Source of the DNA: Cryptomeria japonica
Lineage: Eukaryota > Streptophyta > Pinopsida > Cupressales > Cupressaceae
DNA: 64,000 nucleotides
Direction of reading: 5' to 3'
NCBI RefSeq assembly: GCF_030272615.1
Contig: NC_081415.1
Span: 266,387,925 to 266,451,924, forward strand
This document shows, in pieces, positions 11,000-22,030 of the stretch. Below the pieces are notes generated by a model. It saw nothing but the letters and a program-made list of their open reading frames with translations, did not search any database and was not told where the DNA came from. The position numbers were made by a program, and so were the translations under genes. Each line of letters begins with the position of its first letter. Position 1 is the stretch's first letter.

Positions 11000-12349
11000 A
11001 CTCAGGAAGAGTGTGATGGTGAACAAAAAGAATTGCCCACCCAGGGAAAGGAAATAGATGGTAATCAAGTTCCAGTTGTATTAGCTATGATACCACATGA
11101 AGTAGATGCTCCAGAGGATATGAGAGATGAAATATATAGAATTAGAGAATTGTTTACACCACTGAACATTCCGGTCACATATACTGACAAACAACAAGTA
11201 GATGACTCAGAAATTGATTCAAATGAGTATGAATGGGGTCCAGATCACATCTCAGATACATCTACTACAAAAACGCTTGAAGAACTCAAGGATACCGTAG
11301 ATGACGCACAAGAGCTGATACACCTAAGAATGCAAAAGGAAATAGAAGAAATCAGATTAAAACGACAAGAAGACTATGACCGACAGCTGAAGAAAGAAAG
11401 GACACAAGCAAGTCCTTCACCTACTAATCCTCCTAATGAGATAGGACAAATCAAGTACGAAACCACACAAGAAGAATTAGAAGCTAGAGCAAGAGAACCG
11501 GTCATCAGCCCAGAAGAAGCTGAATGGAACAGAGGACAGGGGTTAATAGAACCGTCAAAGACATGTCCACAAGTGTGTCAAATGCAAGAAATCAATGAGC
11601 CAAATCATGAAGGAACTTGCAATACCAAAGACGTGGTTATTGATACTATATATGCCTTCACTAAACCACTTGAAGACAAGTTAGCAACTTCATCCTATGA
11701 CTCTGATAGCTCAGACAGGAGCTCTATCTATGACAACAACTATTCAACAACGCATTATGACTACTCTGTCATGAATGATGAAATACTGTCTACTATTATA
11801 CCATGGTATGTAGCCCAGTCTGATGTAGGTGACGATGCTAGAAGTAGGTTAGTTGAATTAAGTCCAATAGATACTAACATGAATGACGATAATCGTGTCG
11901 TAACTCTTCCTGGTCTCGAGACACATACACAAGGTAGTCTTCTAGAACTTGATTGGTCGATCCGAAGTCATGATGATAGTACCGTGCACTCCCTTGAGCT
12001 TGTTCCAACCTTATCCTTAATACATCCAAAACTGATTGATTGCACCCTTTATGATCAACCCTTGAATGTACCAACTTTTGCCAATGACTATACACTAGCC
12101 TACTATCTCAATGCAGTTGAACCCATGTACTCTTCCACCAGCGAACAAAACGAAAACATGACTGAAGCAGATATCAAGTATCTTAGTCGCAAAAAAAAGA
12201 AAAATAAGAATAAAAGATCTGATGGCGAAAACCATGTTGTGGCGGTGTCAGACTCTAAAAAAGAGAAAATAAAGGACGTACCCAAAGGTGAAAACCTCTA
12301 TGAGGCGCCAAAAGGTGAGGTACTTGATATACTACCAAGCCACTTCTAG
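11000..12349 (+). pseudogene. Acidic spacer between G-patch and RT, element A
   Basis: About 440 codons in the Gag-Pol frame, after a TAG at 10997 and up to a TAG at 12347. It is rich in Glu, Asp, Lys and Ser. There is a helical charged stretch at about 11300-11400 (LRMQKEIEEIRLKRQEDYD), and a Lys-rich patch near 12190 resembles a nuclear signal (SRKKKKNKNKRS). I recognise no domain. Tat elements are known for a long region between protease and RT; its function is not known to me. Confidence 0.65.
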
Positions 12350-12364
12350 GAGAGATCTTCCATA

Positions 12365-13540
12365 TTGATTGAGCCAACTCAGCCAGTAAACATTGGGAGT
12401 CAAGAGATATCGCATATCATTCATTTAGCTCAATCACTGTCAACAAAAGAGTTAAATGATTTCAGCAATCTGTTTTTAGAAAAGAAAATCAACTTTGCAT
12501 GGACATACTCAGATATGCCAGGACTCGATCCTAATCTCATCATGCATCATCTCTCTATCATGCCAGGAGTTAAACTAGTCAAACAAAAACTCCGAAAGAT
12601 GCATCCTCATGTGGCACTATTAGTCAAGGCTGAGCTAGAGAAATTACTAAAAGCTGGATTTATCAAAGCTATAGACTACGCATAATGGATATCCAACATA
12701 GTACCTATATCAAAAGCAGACAAATCTATTAGAGTTTGCATAGATTTCAGGGATCTCAACAAGGCATGTCCAAAAGATGATTTTTCCATTGCCCAACATT
12801 GACATGACAGTAGATATGATTGCTGGATACGAGATGTATTCATTAATGGATTCTCTAGTTACAATCAGATCAAGATAGCACTTGAAGATCAAGAGAAAAC
12901 AACTTTCACATGTGCATGGGGAACCTTTTGTTGGAATGTTATGCCGTTTGGTCTAAAAAATGCAGGAGCAACCTACCAAAGAGTAGTAACCACTATTTTC
13001 CATGATATGATGCATAAAAACATGGAAGATTATGTTGATGACACCTTGGTAAAGACTATGAAGAGATCTACACACATTCAAGAGCTAGGTCTCATATTAG
13101 ATCAAATGGAAAGATTCAATCTTCGCTTAAACCCGAAGAAATGTGCATTTGGGGTAACCTCAGGAAAATTGCTTGGGTATATAATATCCAAGAAAGGAAT
13201 TGAGGTTGACCCTGAAAAGGTCCAAGCTATAATAGAGATGCCTCCACCAAAGAATATTAGTCAGATGAGAAGTCTACAAGGCCGTCTTCAGTCCATAAGG
13301 CGTTTTATATCTCAGCTAGCTGACAAAGCTCAACCCTTCACGAAGGTATTAAGGAAAGGGATTCAACACAACTGGGATACAGATTGTGAACTACATTTAC
13401 AACAAATCAAAGAATATCTTTCTAATCCACCCATATTAATGCCACCAATTCAAGGTAAGCCACTGATCATGTACATATCAGCTACAGATACTTCACTGGG
13501 GGCACTTTTGGCACAACAGGATGACAATAAAAAGGAATGA
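12365..13540 (+). pseudogene. Reverse transcriptase, element A
   Basis: RNA-dependent DNA polymerase of the Ty3 type. Visible blocks are KAELEKLLKAGFIKAI, RVCIDFRDLNKACPKDDF, the FTCAWGTFCWNVMPFGLKNA block and the catalytic YVDD at 13031-13042, then GKLLGYIISKKGIEVDPEKV. A TAA at 12683, an extra base near 12782 and a compensating loss near 12850 break the middle; the frame before and after is the same. The catalytic aspartates are intact, but the palm between blocks is damaged. Confidence 0.9.
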
Positions 13541-13801
13541 GCTATCTATTACATCAGCCAGACATTAGTGTCATATGAAATGAATTACACTATAATAGAA
13601 AAAGAATGCTTAGCATTGGTCTTTGCATCACAAAAATTAAGGCACTATATGCTGGCACATTCTATTAAGTTGGTAGCCAAGATTGAACCACTTAAGTACC
13701 TTCTTAGTAAAGCAATGCTTACAGGAAGACTGGCCAAATGGGTCACGGTCCTTACAAAATTTGACATTGAATATGTAGAATGTACAACCATCAAAGGATA
13801 G
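13460..13801 (+). pseudogene. First RNase H domain, element A
   Basis: The ancestral Ty3 RNase H, directly fused to RT. Visible are ISATDTSLGALLAQ with the first Asp, YYISQTLVSYEMNYTIIEKE with the Glu, and ALVFASQKLRHYML. The usual third Asp (HTDH in active enzymes) is replaced (LVAKIEPLKYLL). In Tat elements this copy is usually degenerate and the second RNase H is thought to take over. A TGA at 13538 and a TAG at 13799 add to the decay. Confidence 0.85.
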
Positions 13802-13849
13802 GTTATCACAGACCAACTTGCTGAAGCTCCACTTGAAGACGATCAACCC

Positions 13850-14524
13850 TTGCATATCGAATTCCCAGATGAATCAATCATGCACCTTACTAAACAATCA
13901 TGGAAGATGTTCTTTGATGGGTCTTTTACTCAACATGGCTTTGGTGTCGGGATACTATTTATTACTCCCCAGAAATACTCAATTCCAAAAGCTTACAAAC
14001 TTCTCTTCCCTTGCACAAACAACATTGCAGAGTATGAAGCTTTGGCAAATGGGATCAAGCTAGCCATCAAGTGGAAGATCATGGAATTACACATCTATGG
14101 AGATTCTCAACTCATTATCAACCAGATTAATGACCTATATCAGACGAAAGATGAGAAACTGATGCCTTACAAAAGAATGGTGGATGACCTCAAGCAATAT
14201 TTTACTTCTGTATCATTTCAACAGATACCCAGAACAACAAATAGAGCAGCAGATGTGATGGCTACTTTGGCATCTATACCACAACTACATGAGTCTAATT
14301 TTCACTTTGAATTCCTGGTGGAAGAGTTACATTACCCTGCCTATGATTCTCCCGAGTCCCAGGTAGTCTGTTCTATTATTGGACATGACTCATCTCGTTA
14401 TAGCCACATTTACTCTTACCTGTGTGACCAAGTTGTCCCTGCCAATCTTTCTCGAAATGAAAAAAGGAACCTAATTCGAACTGCGTCATGGTATGTCATC
14501 ATTGCTAACGACCTATTCAGGTGA
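13850..14524 (+). pseudogene. Second (archaeal-type) RNase H, element A
   Basis: 224 open codons. The acidic residues of an active RNase H are all visible: Asp in FFDGSF (13916-13918), Glu in NNIAEYEAL, Asp in IYGDSQL and Asp in NRAADVMATLA. This DEDD set and sequence type is that of the extra RNase H acquired by Tat-lineage elements. The enzyme degrades RNA in RNA:DNA hybrids after first-strand synthesis. It is the best-preserved domain of the element; the frame closes at a TGA (14522) before integrase, in phase with it. Confidence 0.9.
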
Positions 14525-14539
14525 GGTTTAGATAATACT

Positions 14540-15640
14540 TTGTTTAGATGTCTAGAAACTAAGGAGTCTCAACGCGCATTATCTGAAGTTCATGAAGGTG
14601 TTTGCGGATCTCATTTGAACGGTCTAACTTTAGCACGAAAACTACTGAGGGCTGGCTACTACTGGCCAGACATGGAGAAGGAAGCCATAAAATTTTCTAA
14701 AACCTGTGAAAAGTGTCAGTTACATGGGCACCTTATCCACGCTCCTGCAAGGGATCTTATACCATTTGTAACGCATTGGCCCTTTCAACAGTGGGCGTAT
14801 AGGCCAAATTTATCCAGCGTCATCTAATGGACATAAATTTATTATCATTGCCACTGAGTACTTCACTAAGTGGGTAGAAGCAGTTCCACTCATCAAAGAA
14901 ACCAGAAAATGAGTAGCCCTATTTATTCTTAACTATATCATCTGTCGATATGGTATACCTTCATCAATTATAACAGACAATGGAGGACAATTTAAGAACA
15001 AAGATCTAGATGAACTCTGTGAGAAATTTAAAATCAAACAACATTGATCTTCAGTATATTACCCCCAAGGTAATGGACAAGTAGAGGCATCTAACAAAAA
15101 CCTACTAACTATCTTGCATAGAACAATGAACAAATCCGGGAAGGATTGGCATCTACAACTCAATCCTGCACTATGGGCTTATAGGACAAGTATCAAAACA
15201 CCTACTGGGGCTACACCTTTCTCTTTGGCGTATGGGTCCGAAGTAGTATTACCTATTGAGGTAGAAATACCATCTCTAAGAGTTTCCTTGCAAGGTCTTA
15301 TTACTGAGGAAGACTATAGGATATCTAGGTTGCAAGATCTCAAATTGTTGGATGAGTGTCGCCAAGTGGCATTTGATCATCTTAGAGTGTATCAAAAGAG
15401 AATGTCCAAAGGATATAACAAGAAAGTTCGACACCGAGAATTTCAGGTTGGTGACTTAGTTCTAAGAGAGAATCCTAAAAATCAATAGTTTCGAGACAAC
15501 AAAGGGAAGTTTGAACCCAACTGGCTGGGTCCCTATATTGTTACTGCAGCTTTTGGCTCTGGTGCTTATCAACTCTCAACATCGGAAGGCGCATAGCTCC
15601 GCGAATTGATTAACACCATCCACCTGAAGAAATTCTTCAC
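14540..15640 (+). pseudogene. Integrase, element A
   Basis: The zinc-binding N-domain reads HEGVCGSHLNGLTLARKLLR, with YYWPDMEK and CEKCQLHG. The core has ITDNGGQF (second Asp, near 14977) and YYPQGNGQVEASN (Glu, near 15085). The segment that should hold the first Asp (WG-x-D) is damaged by a small deletion with frameshift near 14795-14810, and TGA stops lie at 14909 and 15045. The C-part (15114-15488) has WAYRTS, TPFSLAYGSE and a final VGDLVLRENPK. Without the first Asp this enzyme cannot be active. Confidence 0.88.
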
Positions 15641-18201
15641 CTAAATATTCTCTGCTCCAGCAGCTTATACAGTGGAAAATGTCCTGAAAAATAAATCCTA
15701 AAAATCAGAAAAAGTCCTGAAAAAATCCCAAAAATTAGAAAAAGTCTTGAAGAAATCATAAAAATCAGAAAAAGTCCTGAAGAAAAACAAAAAAACAAAA
15801 AAACAAAAAAAAAGGAAAAAAGAAAGAAAATGCCTTGGTGAAAACCTGGTAAACAGGCACCTTGGTAATATATATATATATATATGAATTTCTGCCAAGT
15901 AGGTGAAAACCTGGCAAACAGGCGCCTCTTGTACTCAAGCGCTCCATCTATCAATGCAACGTTGACATTCCCGCTTTCATGCATCTTTGCTTTCGCTTGT
16001 ACATATCTTTTGGTCACTTTCATGACATCCTGGTTCGTTGGAACCCTCATGGCTTGAAACCGATCATTGTCATATTCTTAGGGTAATCAACAAAGCACAT
16101 TACATGTCCTAAGCCGTATCAACCAAGTCAACCTTATGTCAGTGAAACCTGGTCATCCACTTCGAGTCAGTTACCTATCTCCTGACTACTGAAGAGTTTT
16201 ATCACTAAGTTAACAAGCAAAACAACATAATGGAAAACAATCACTAAACAGTTTGAGCTATGCATGAAAATTTTCTTTGTGTGCTATCTTTTATATTAGT
16301 TTTCGATTATTATCCCTCTGAGTAACTCGAGGAAGTCTATCTTGAATAAGAGGAGCAAGGATTGGGGGCATAATATTTTCTTGTTTTCTGCTTGTAGGAA
16401 TGATCCCAATGATCTGGAAACATCTAAATTAGCTGGGTGTCTGTGATAAGAGCCTTCACATCAAGGTGGAATTGCCTCACATACCTCGACTCCGCTTATT
16501 TGAATGCTATAGGGAGGTCCATATCATTTCTTTGTCTGTTTTGAGGAAATTTCTTTATCATGCAATTCGAGTCCTTGCGAAATCTGTCCAAGGATATGAA
16601 TGAAAAAAGGTCATTGCGGACAAGATCCTTAATATTGCACATGAAAAGAAAGGAACTCTACTCTACCTGCTATAATTGTAAAACGCTCAATGATGACAAT
16701 TAAGCTGTTCAAAATCCAGTGACTAGGTTTATGTTGCATTTTGCATCTCATTTTGCATTTCATTCTGCATCTCGTGAATTTCGAATGATTTTGGTATAGT
16801 AACAATGCTTCCTCTTTGTCTGCTGAATGAGAGTTGGAGCGTCATCATTTCTTCGCTAAGTGGTCTCTTTTCATCATTTCTCTAATCGAGTACTTATGTT
16901 TTGAGATGTTAGCTGCATACATAAGCATCTTATATAGATTCATACATTCATTATCATTCATTTGCATTCATCTTATTGCATAGAAAAATGAAAAAAATTG
17001 CACTACTCATTTATTCATTACTCATTTGCATTATCATTTATTTAAATATGAAAAGAAACAAAAATAAAAACCCATATTCCATTTGCATTCATTCATCTAT
17101 ACTAAAAAGAAATGCATACATATAGAATAAAGCATATAGAACAACATCTCATAATCCATCAACACAAGTATGATGAAATCAAATCACGAGCTTGTAAATC
17201 GGCTGTGCTAAGTCCATTTTCGGGATCAAAATCAAAATCTGATGTCAATTCTCTAATCGAAATTTCACGATGTTGACCACTTAGCGCTCTTTTCATCAAA
17301 AGCTCATTCTTTCTTTAGATTGCGCTCAATTTCAACGCTAAATATCAATTTCATTCTACACATCAACTTTACAATCAACTTGGCACTTAATCTTATCACT
17401 CAACGCAAAATTTTCAAAAATTCCTTTGAATCCATTTGTGCTCAAAATCATTATCATCGCTCAAAATTGCCTATAATCATTATGTACCCTCGCTATCTTT
17501 CAATTTTGCTCTTGAGGGGGCATACTAGTGACCTTATGACCTCACATCTTCAAATGTCGAGAAATTTTTTAAATCTTCAATGAAAGACAAGAAAAAATCT
17601 TTTTCAACTAAAGAAAATCAATCAAATCCTCATCGCTAGGGGCATCTCAACTTCATCTCTTTATATCAAGTTGAGATTTCTCGATCATCTGAATCAAATC
17701 AATTTCTAGGGGCATATCAGTTTCATCGCTTCATATCAAATTGATATTTGTTTTTATCTGAATCAATCTCTTTACGTTAATCAGTGCCATCATTTTTCAT
17801 CAAGCTAAATATTCGTTTAAACTCAATCAAGGGTTTAAAAAGTATCATTAATCACACTCAATCTAAATAGGTGTTATGTTTTATTCGTTTCTTGATCAAG
17901 CTGAACAGTTTATCTTCATTGTATCTTGATCAATCAAGTTCAAGATCGATTTTTATCATCACTCACTGTATCTAAGTTCAATCAAGTTCTAGATCAGTAA
18001 GATCCGCTTCTTGATCAATCAAGTTCAAGTTCTGTATCTTTTGTTTTCTATCGTTCCCAAGTTCAATCAAGTTTCGGAACGGTATCATGTTAATCAGACT
18101 TTATTCAGCTTTGTCGCTTCGAATCAAACTAAACACCTCGCTTTTTTATGTAGTTCATGATCAATCAAGTTCATAATTGACATCTCCTAGACATCAAATT
18201 T
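15641..18201 (+). other. Long post-pol region of element A
   Basis: 2.6 kb without a supported gene. It contains an A-rich tract (15785-15830), two copies of a ggtgaaaacctgg motif, a short (TA)n at 15869-15885, and between about 17920 and 18175 five scattered variants of cttgatcaatcaagttca. I looked on the minus strand for a PMD fragment like the one in B and found none. Long 3' regions are usual in Tat elements. Confidence 0.65.
15834..15926 (+). repeat. Duplicated GGTGAAAACCTGG motif just after pol
   Basis: Two copies of a 25-base motif (ggtgaaaacctgg, then c/t-aaacaggc-a/g-cc) at 15837-15861 and 15902-15926. The same motif is present once on the minus strand in B at 34235-34259, also just after the integrase end. 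Conservation in noncoding DNA at the same place in two diverged elements suggests a cis-acting role, nature unknown. Confidence 0.75.
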
Positions 18202-18248
18202 TCTTTGAACCAACGCGTTGCTCGCACATTAATTCAAAGAGGGGCAAA
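18202..18248 (+). promoter_or_regulatory. Polypurine tract and overlapping hairpin, element A
   Basis: The tract aaagaggggcaaa abuts the 3' LTR and would prime plus-strand synthesis. tctttgaa (18202-18209) and ttcaaaga (18233-18240) form an 8-bp stem whose 3' arm runs into the tract. The loop holds the palindrome caacgcgttg (18211-18220). Element B has the same layout. Confidence 0.8.
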
Positions 18249-19350
18249 TGTAATACCCTAAAAATGGTCATCTAAACCATGAGCCCCTAATCTCGACAAC
18301 ATCACCAAGGTCCTAACCAAAGGCAGTTAAATCAATCTTGAGCACACAATTAATTCTTTAATCATCAAATGTCACATGGCAAAATCAATCACTCAATATT
18401 AATTAAATATTTATTTAATTAATTAAATCATTCCAAGTAAATCATTTTAAACAATTATCTTATTTATTTTATTAAACATCCTAGCATGTTTAATTAAATA
18501 AATCAATTTGCCATTAAATCATCAAAAAGAGGAATTGATTTAATTAAATAAATCAATTTGCCATCAAATCTTCAAAAAATGAAACAAATCAAGAAAGAGG
18601 AATTGGAAATTATGAGCACAAATCTTCAAAAATGGAAATAAATCAAAAAAGGAATTAATTGACAAAAAAGAATTAAAATTTGAGAAAAGAAATCAATTGG
18701 AGATAATCTTGAAAAAAACAAATTAAAAATTGATAGATAATCTCAAAGAAAGCAATTAAAACAATTAAATATTAAAATTGAATGAAATAGAGAATAAATC
18801 AGTTTTTTCCTGATTTTAATCTTAAATTTAGTTCAACTTCCTTTAAAATTGATAAAAGCATCCAATCACATCAATTCACATGGATTGTGCTTCCTCTTGG
18901 AAAGTCTTGACCGCTCATCATTAGTTGATCTTAGCCGTTGGTTTCTTTTTGAATTTTCTATAAATTCAGGTTCATCTCTCATTCAAAAAGAGGCTGGAGA
19001 ATATATTGTTATTATACTATTTTTGCTCTAGGATTTCATTGAGATATTGCATATTAATTGTTTCATATTGATTAAATCATTTAGTTTAATATTGCAAAAA
19101 TATTGTTAGATTAATATTGCATCCATCTAGCATTCATCGTGTTCATATAGATAAAATCTTTCATCTTGATGTTGTCTAGTCACCGGTATTGCTTATAATC
19201 TGAGAGAAATATTATACTCGCATCTTTCAGAAGGCAATGGGTTGATTTGTTATGGTTTATTATTCATTGATTATATCTAATTAACCATGCATGTAATGAC
19301 TTGATTGAAGTGTTGTGCTTATAGATATAGGTTCACTTTTCACACACACA
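18249..19350 (+). repeat. 3' LTR of element A
   Basis: Starts tgtaataccctaaaa and ends cacacacaca. It is 15 bases longer than the 5' LTR, mostly from an extra ttccaagtaaatca near 18430. It is followed directly by gtaag and the resumed GAGGAC array. Confidence 0.92.
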
Positions 19351-19540
19351 GTAAGGACTTATGTAAAGGACGTAAATGAGGACTATAATGAGGACGATAA
19401 TAAGGACTATGCAAGGACTTATGCAAATTCTAAGGACGTAAATGAGGATGATAATAAGGACTATGCAAGGACTTATGAAAAGGATGTAAATGAGGATGAT
19501 AATGAGGATGATAATAAGGACTATGCAAGGAATTAGGACT
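19351..19540. repeat. GAGGAC-type tandem array, right part
   Basis: Same units as 4262-4512 (ggactatgcaaggactta, gtaaatgaggatgataa). Together they form one array split by element A. It ends in gcaaggaattagg. Confidence 0.85.
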
Positions 19541-20560
19541 CTAAGAACTCCTATTGTTACAAGTGTGTAAGATTTTGAACTTTGTTGGACTGTCAGATGT
19601 TTCAAGGTAGACTCTGTTTTAAATAACTTTGTTTGTAGGACAAGTCTATTTATGGGTTCTGAGAACACTGTCTGAAGGTAAGTATAGCTGAGTGAACTGT
19701 GTTCAGACAAATTATGAGAATTTAGAGATATGCAAGGTAGGGCCTAAAATAGCCCAAACACTGACTCAATACTAGTTTAGCACAACGATACACATAAAAA
19801 ACAAAAGACAATCTTAGACTGGATATTGGAAACCATTCAAAGAGGCCCTTATGCAATATCGAAACAAGATGAACAACTAGAGAGTCTGGCAGCACTATCT
19901 CCACTCCACGACACACATTTCTTAGGCATACCAGTCTCTCTTACCCCGAAGATCTGAAGATCTTATCACTGAGGGATTTATGTCTTATAATGCAAGGTAC
20001 ATGAAGGGTATCTATGGGGTACAATCTACACTCCCAAAATCAATGAATGTGGGATTTGGGCTACTAAGTTGGTTCTTATTGTAAGTTTTGAGGGATCCCG
20101 ATCCAATGAAGGATTCTCAGAGCAATCCACTTAAGGCTTTAGTTAAGCTTATCGGTGCATGGGAGGCCCCCACATATGTTGAATTCACTCAACACTCTAG
20201 TTGCCTGACCAATATGTTTATATAGCGACTTGAAAAACCTGCTCGAGAGTACACTGGGAGAGATGATATCCCCAACACATCCCAATTCAAAGTACCTTTG
20301 TGGGGTGATGAAATCCTTAGTCAAAGATACCCCTCACTACTAAAAAGAAAAAGTGGGTGTCGTTATCACCTTTCTCTCTCTCCCAAGACCTTGAAGGCAG
20401 GTCGAAAGGTACTTAATGCAACAATAGGTCCACCCAAGACACAAAAAAATTATTTTTCCCTTAAATATCGCAATATGTGATTTATTCTATTGATAAGCCT
20501 GATTCACGTTTATTTTAAAAGCCCAAACTAAGGTGTGGAATACGCACGTGCATGTCAATT

Positions 20561-20835
20561 TTAAGCACCAAGATGTAGTGTGGAAGCATGCATGTCAATT
20601 TTAACCAAATTTGTTTTAAGCACCAAGCTGAAGTGTGAAAGCATGCATATCAATTTTAACCAGATTTGTTTTAAGCACCAAGATGTAGTGTGGAAGCATG
20701 CATGTCAATTTTAACCAAATTTGTTTTAAGCACCAAGCTGAAGTGTGAAAGCATGCATATCAATTTTAACCAGATTTGTTTTAAGCACCAAGCTGAAGTG
20801 TGAAAGCATGCATGCCAATTTTAAACCCAAAATCC
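20561..20835. repeat. Five tandem 55-bp repeats
   Basis: Copies start at 20561, 20616, 20671, 20726 and 20781 with ttaagcaccaag. Odd and even copies alternate between agatgtagtgtgg and agctgaagtgtga, giving a 110-bp higher-order period; the last copy breaks the alternation. The array lies in the leader or upstream LTR of C. Confidence 0.9.
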
Positions 20836-21607
20836 AAAAGTGATTTAACCCTAAAGGATCCTGCAGTCAAATTGTTAGTGGTTTCCAAAATAATCTGGGA
20901 TGAGCAAGCCTTCTCTGTAATTTCACCACATGTTGCAAACAAGGAATCGTTAACCAAAGAAAAACATAGAAAAATAGAAAACCAAACTACCATTTAAATG
21001 AATGTGTGATTTTACCTGAATGAATGTGTAATGCCACATGAGCAATTATGTGATAATGACTGAGTGAATGTGTGACAATGACAGGTCGAATGCGTGAAAT
21101 TGATAGATCGAATGCATGATAGATAAACAAACAAATAAAACAAAACAAATCTAAAAGGCCTAAATTTAATCAGAAATCTGAAAAATAGATTGTGAGGCCC
21201 TGGTCAGATCTCTCATCAACCATTCTATATTAAGCAAGTCTTGTTTCACTTTGTATGAAAGAACTAGGTTGTTGTATCTGTCAATAGCTGGTTGGTCCTC
21301 TAGGTCTTATATCCTCTTTTCTTCCCTTAGAATTCACTAATAACGTCTGGCTTGCCTCCTTTGTTTTGTTGTCCTTCGAGCACCTGAAATCTTAAATTTT
21401 ACCTTATGTGCCATGAGATGTTATATTGAAATCATCATATAAGGATAAAATATTTAGCTTGCAGAATTGAATACAAAATTTAGACAGAACCAAGGATTAA
21501 AATTTAGAAGAATACGATTAATTAACTTAATTAAATAATTAAAAAAATATTTAATCAATTAGAGGGTAATTAGTACATGATCAATGAGACATTTTTAGGT
21601 GTCTATA

Positions 21608-21801
21608 GTGGCATTCTAGAGGAGTCATGGATTGGTAAAAAGGTAAACTATTCTTTTCTAAAAACCTTTGGTTGTGAAGCTATTGTCCATGTTGATAAAC
21701 AAAACAGAACCAAACTTGAGGCTAAATCTAGAAAATGTACCTTCATTGGATATGGAATGGATGACTTTGGTTATTGGTTATGGGATTTTGAAATAAAATA
21801 A
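21608..21801 (+). pseudogene. Integrase C-terminal part, element D
   Basis: From the C junction the frame reads SGILEESWIGKKVNYSFLKT, then FGCEAIVHVDKQNRTKLEAK and CTFIGYG. This is the segment of copia integrase that follows the catalytic core (the 'VW-GK--sy--LKvFGC' block). The catalytic DDE part is missing. The frame ends at a TAA, and the hinge to RT continues as decayed sequence with stops up to 22031. Confidence 0.85.
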
Positions 21802-22030
21802 AATTAGAAGTAGAGATGTTATATTCAATTAGAAGGTCATGTATAAAGAACAAATGCATGAAAAGAAGAATGAACAGGTCAAAAAGGAATATGTGGTGCT
21901 GGATGAGTTTTTGAAAAATAAAATACCATTGGTACCTGATGCTTAGCAACAAAAAAATATCCCACAAACTCTTGCAAGTGTTAGACGTTCTACGAGGTTA
22001 AGTAGACCTCCTGAAATATTTTCTCATTCT

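Larger units (their letters stand above)
4513..19350 (+). mobile_element. Tat-lineage Ty3 element A, nearly complete
   Basis: A 14.8-kb LTR retrotransposon with both LTRs (TG...CA ends), a tRNA-Lys primer site, a long leader, a Gag-Pol frame, a 2.6-kb post-pol region and a polypurine tract. The 5-bp flanks are gcaag on the left and gtaag on the right, one difference, consistent with a target duplication in a repeat array. Domain order is gag, protease, G-patch, spacer, RT, RNase H, second RNase H, integrase. The dual RNase H and long 3' region are marks of the Tat group. By eye the LTRs differ at roughly 30-40 sites plus one 14-base indel, so it is not recent, and its frame has about eleven stops. 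Confidence 0.92.
19351..21607 (-). mobile_element. Element C, leader and upstream LTR
   Basis: Continuation of the minus-strand element C after A. It runs through the rest of the GAGGAC array, an unassigned leader and an LTR whose U3 end is at 21607. On the plus strand that end reads attttt-aggtgtctata, that is tatagacacctaaaaa on the element strand, matching the tgtagacacctaaaa start of B's LTR with a changed terminal dinucleotide. I could not find a convincing primer site or the other end of the LTR; it should lie between about 20330 and 20560. Confidence 0.65.

Noticed and set aside
15637-16050. Minus-strand frame of 137 codons after pol of A, Phe-rich
   Set aside because: It runs over an A-rich tract and a TA repeat; the Phe runs are the reverse of aaa-runs. 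I also looked for an antisense PMD there and saw none.
20330-20480. Primer site of element C
   Set aside because: No sequence here ends in CCA next to a credible LTR end with good tRNA pairing; left unassigned.
20561-20835. Regular repeats that could be taken for a CRISPR array
   Set aside because: Units are contiguous without unique spacers, in a plant nuclear context, with no cas genes.
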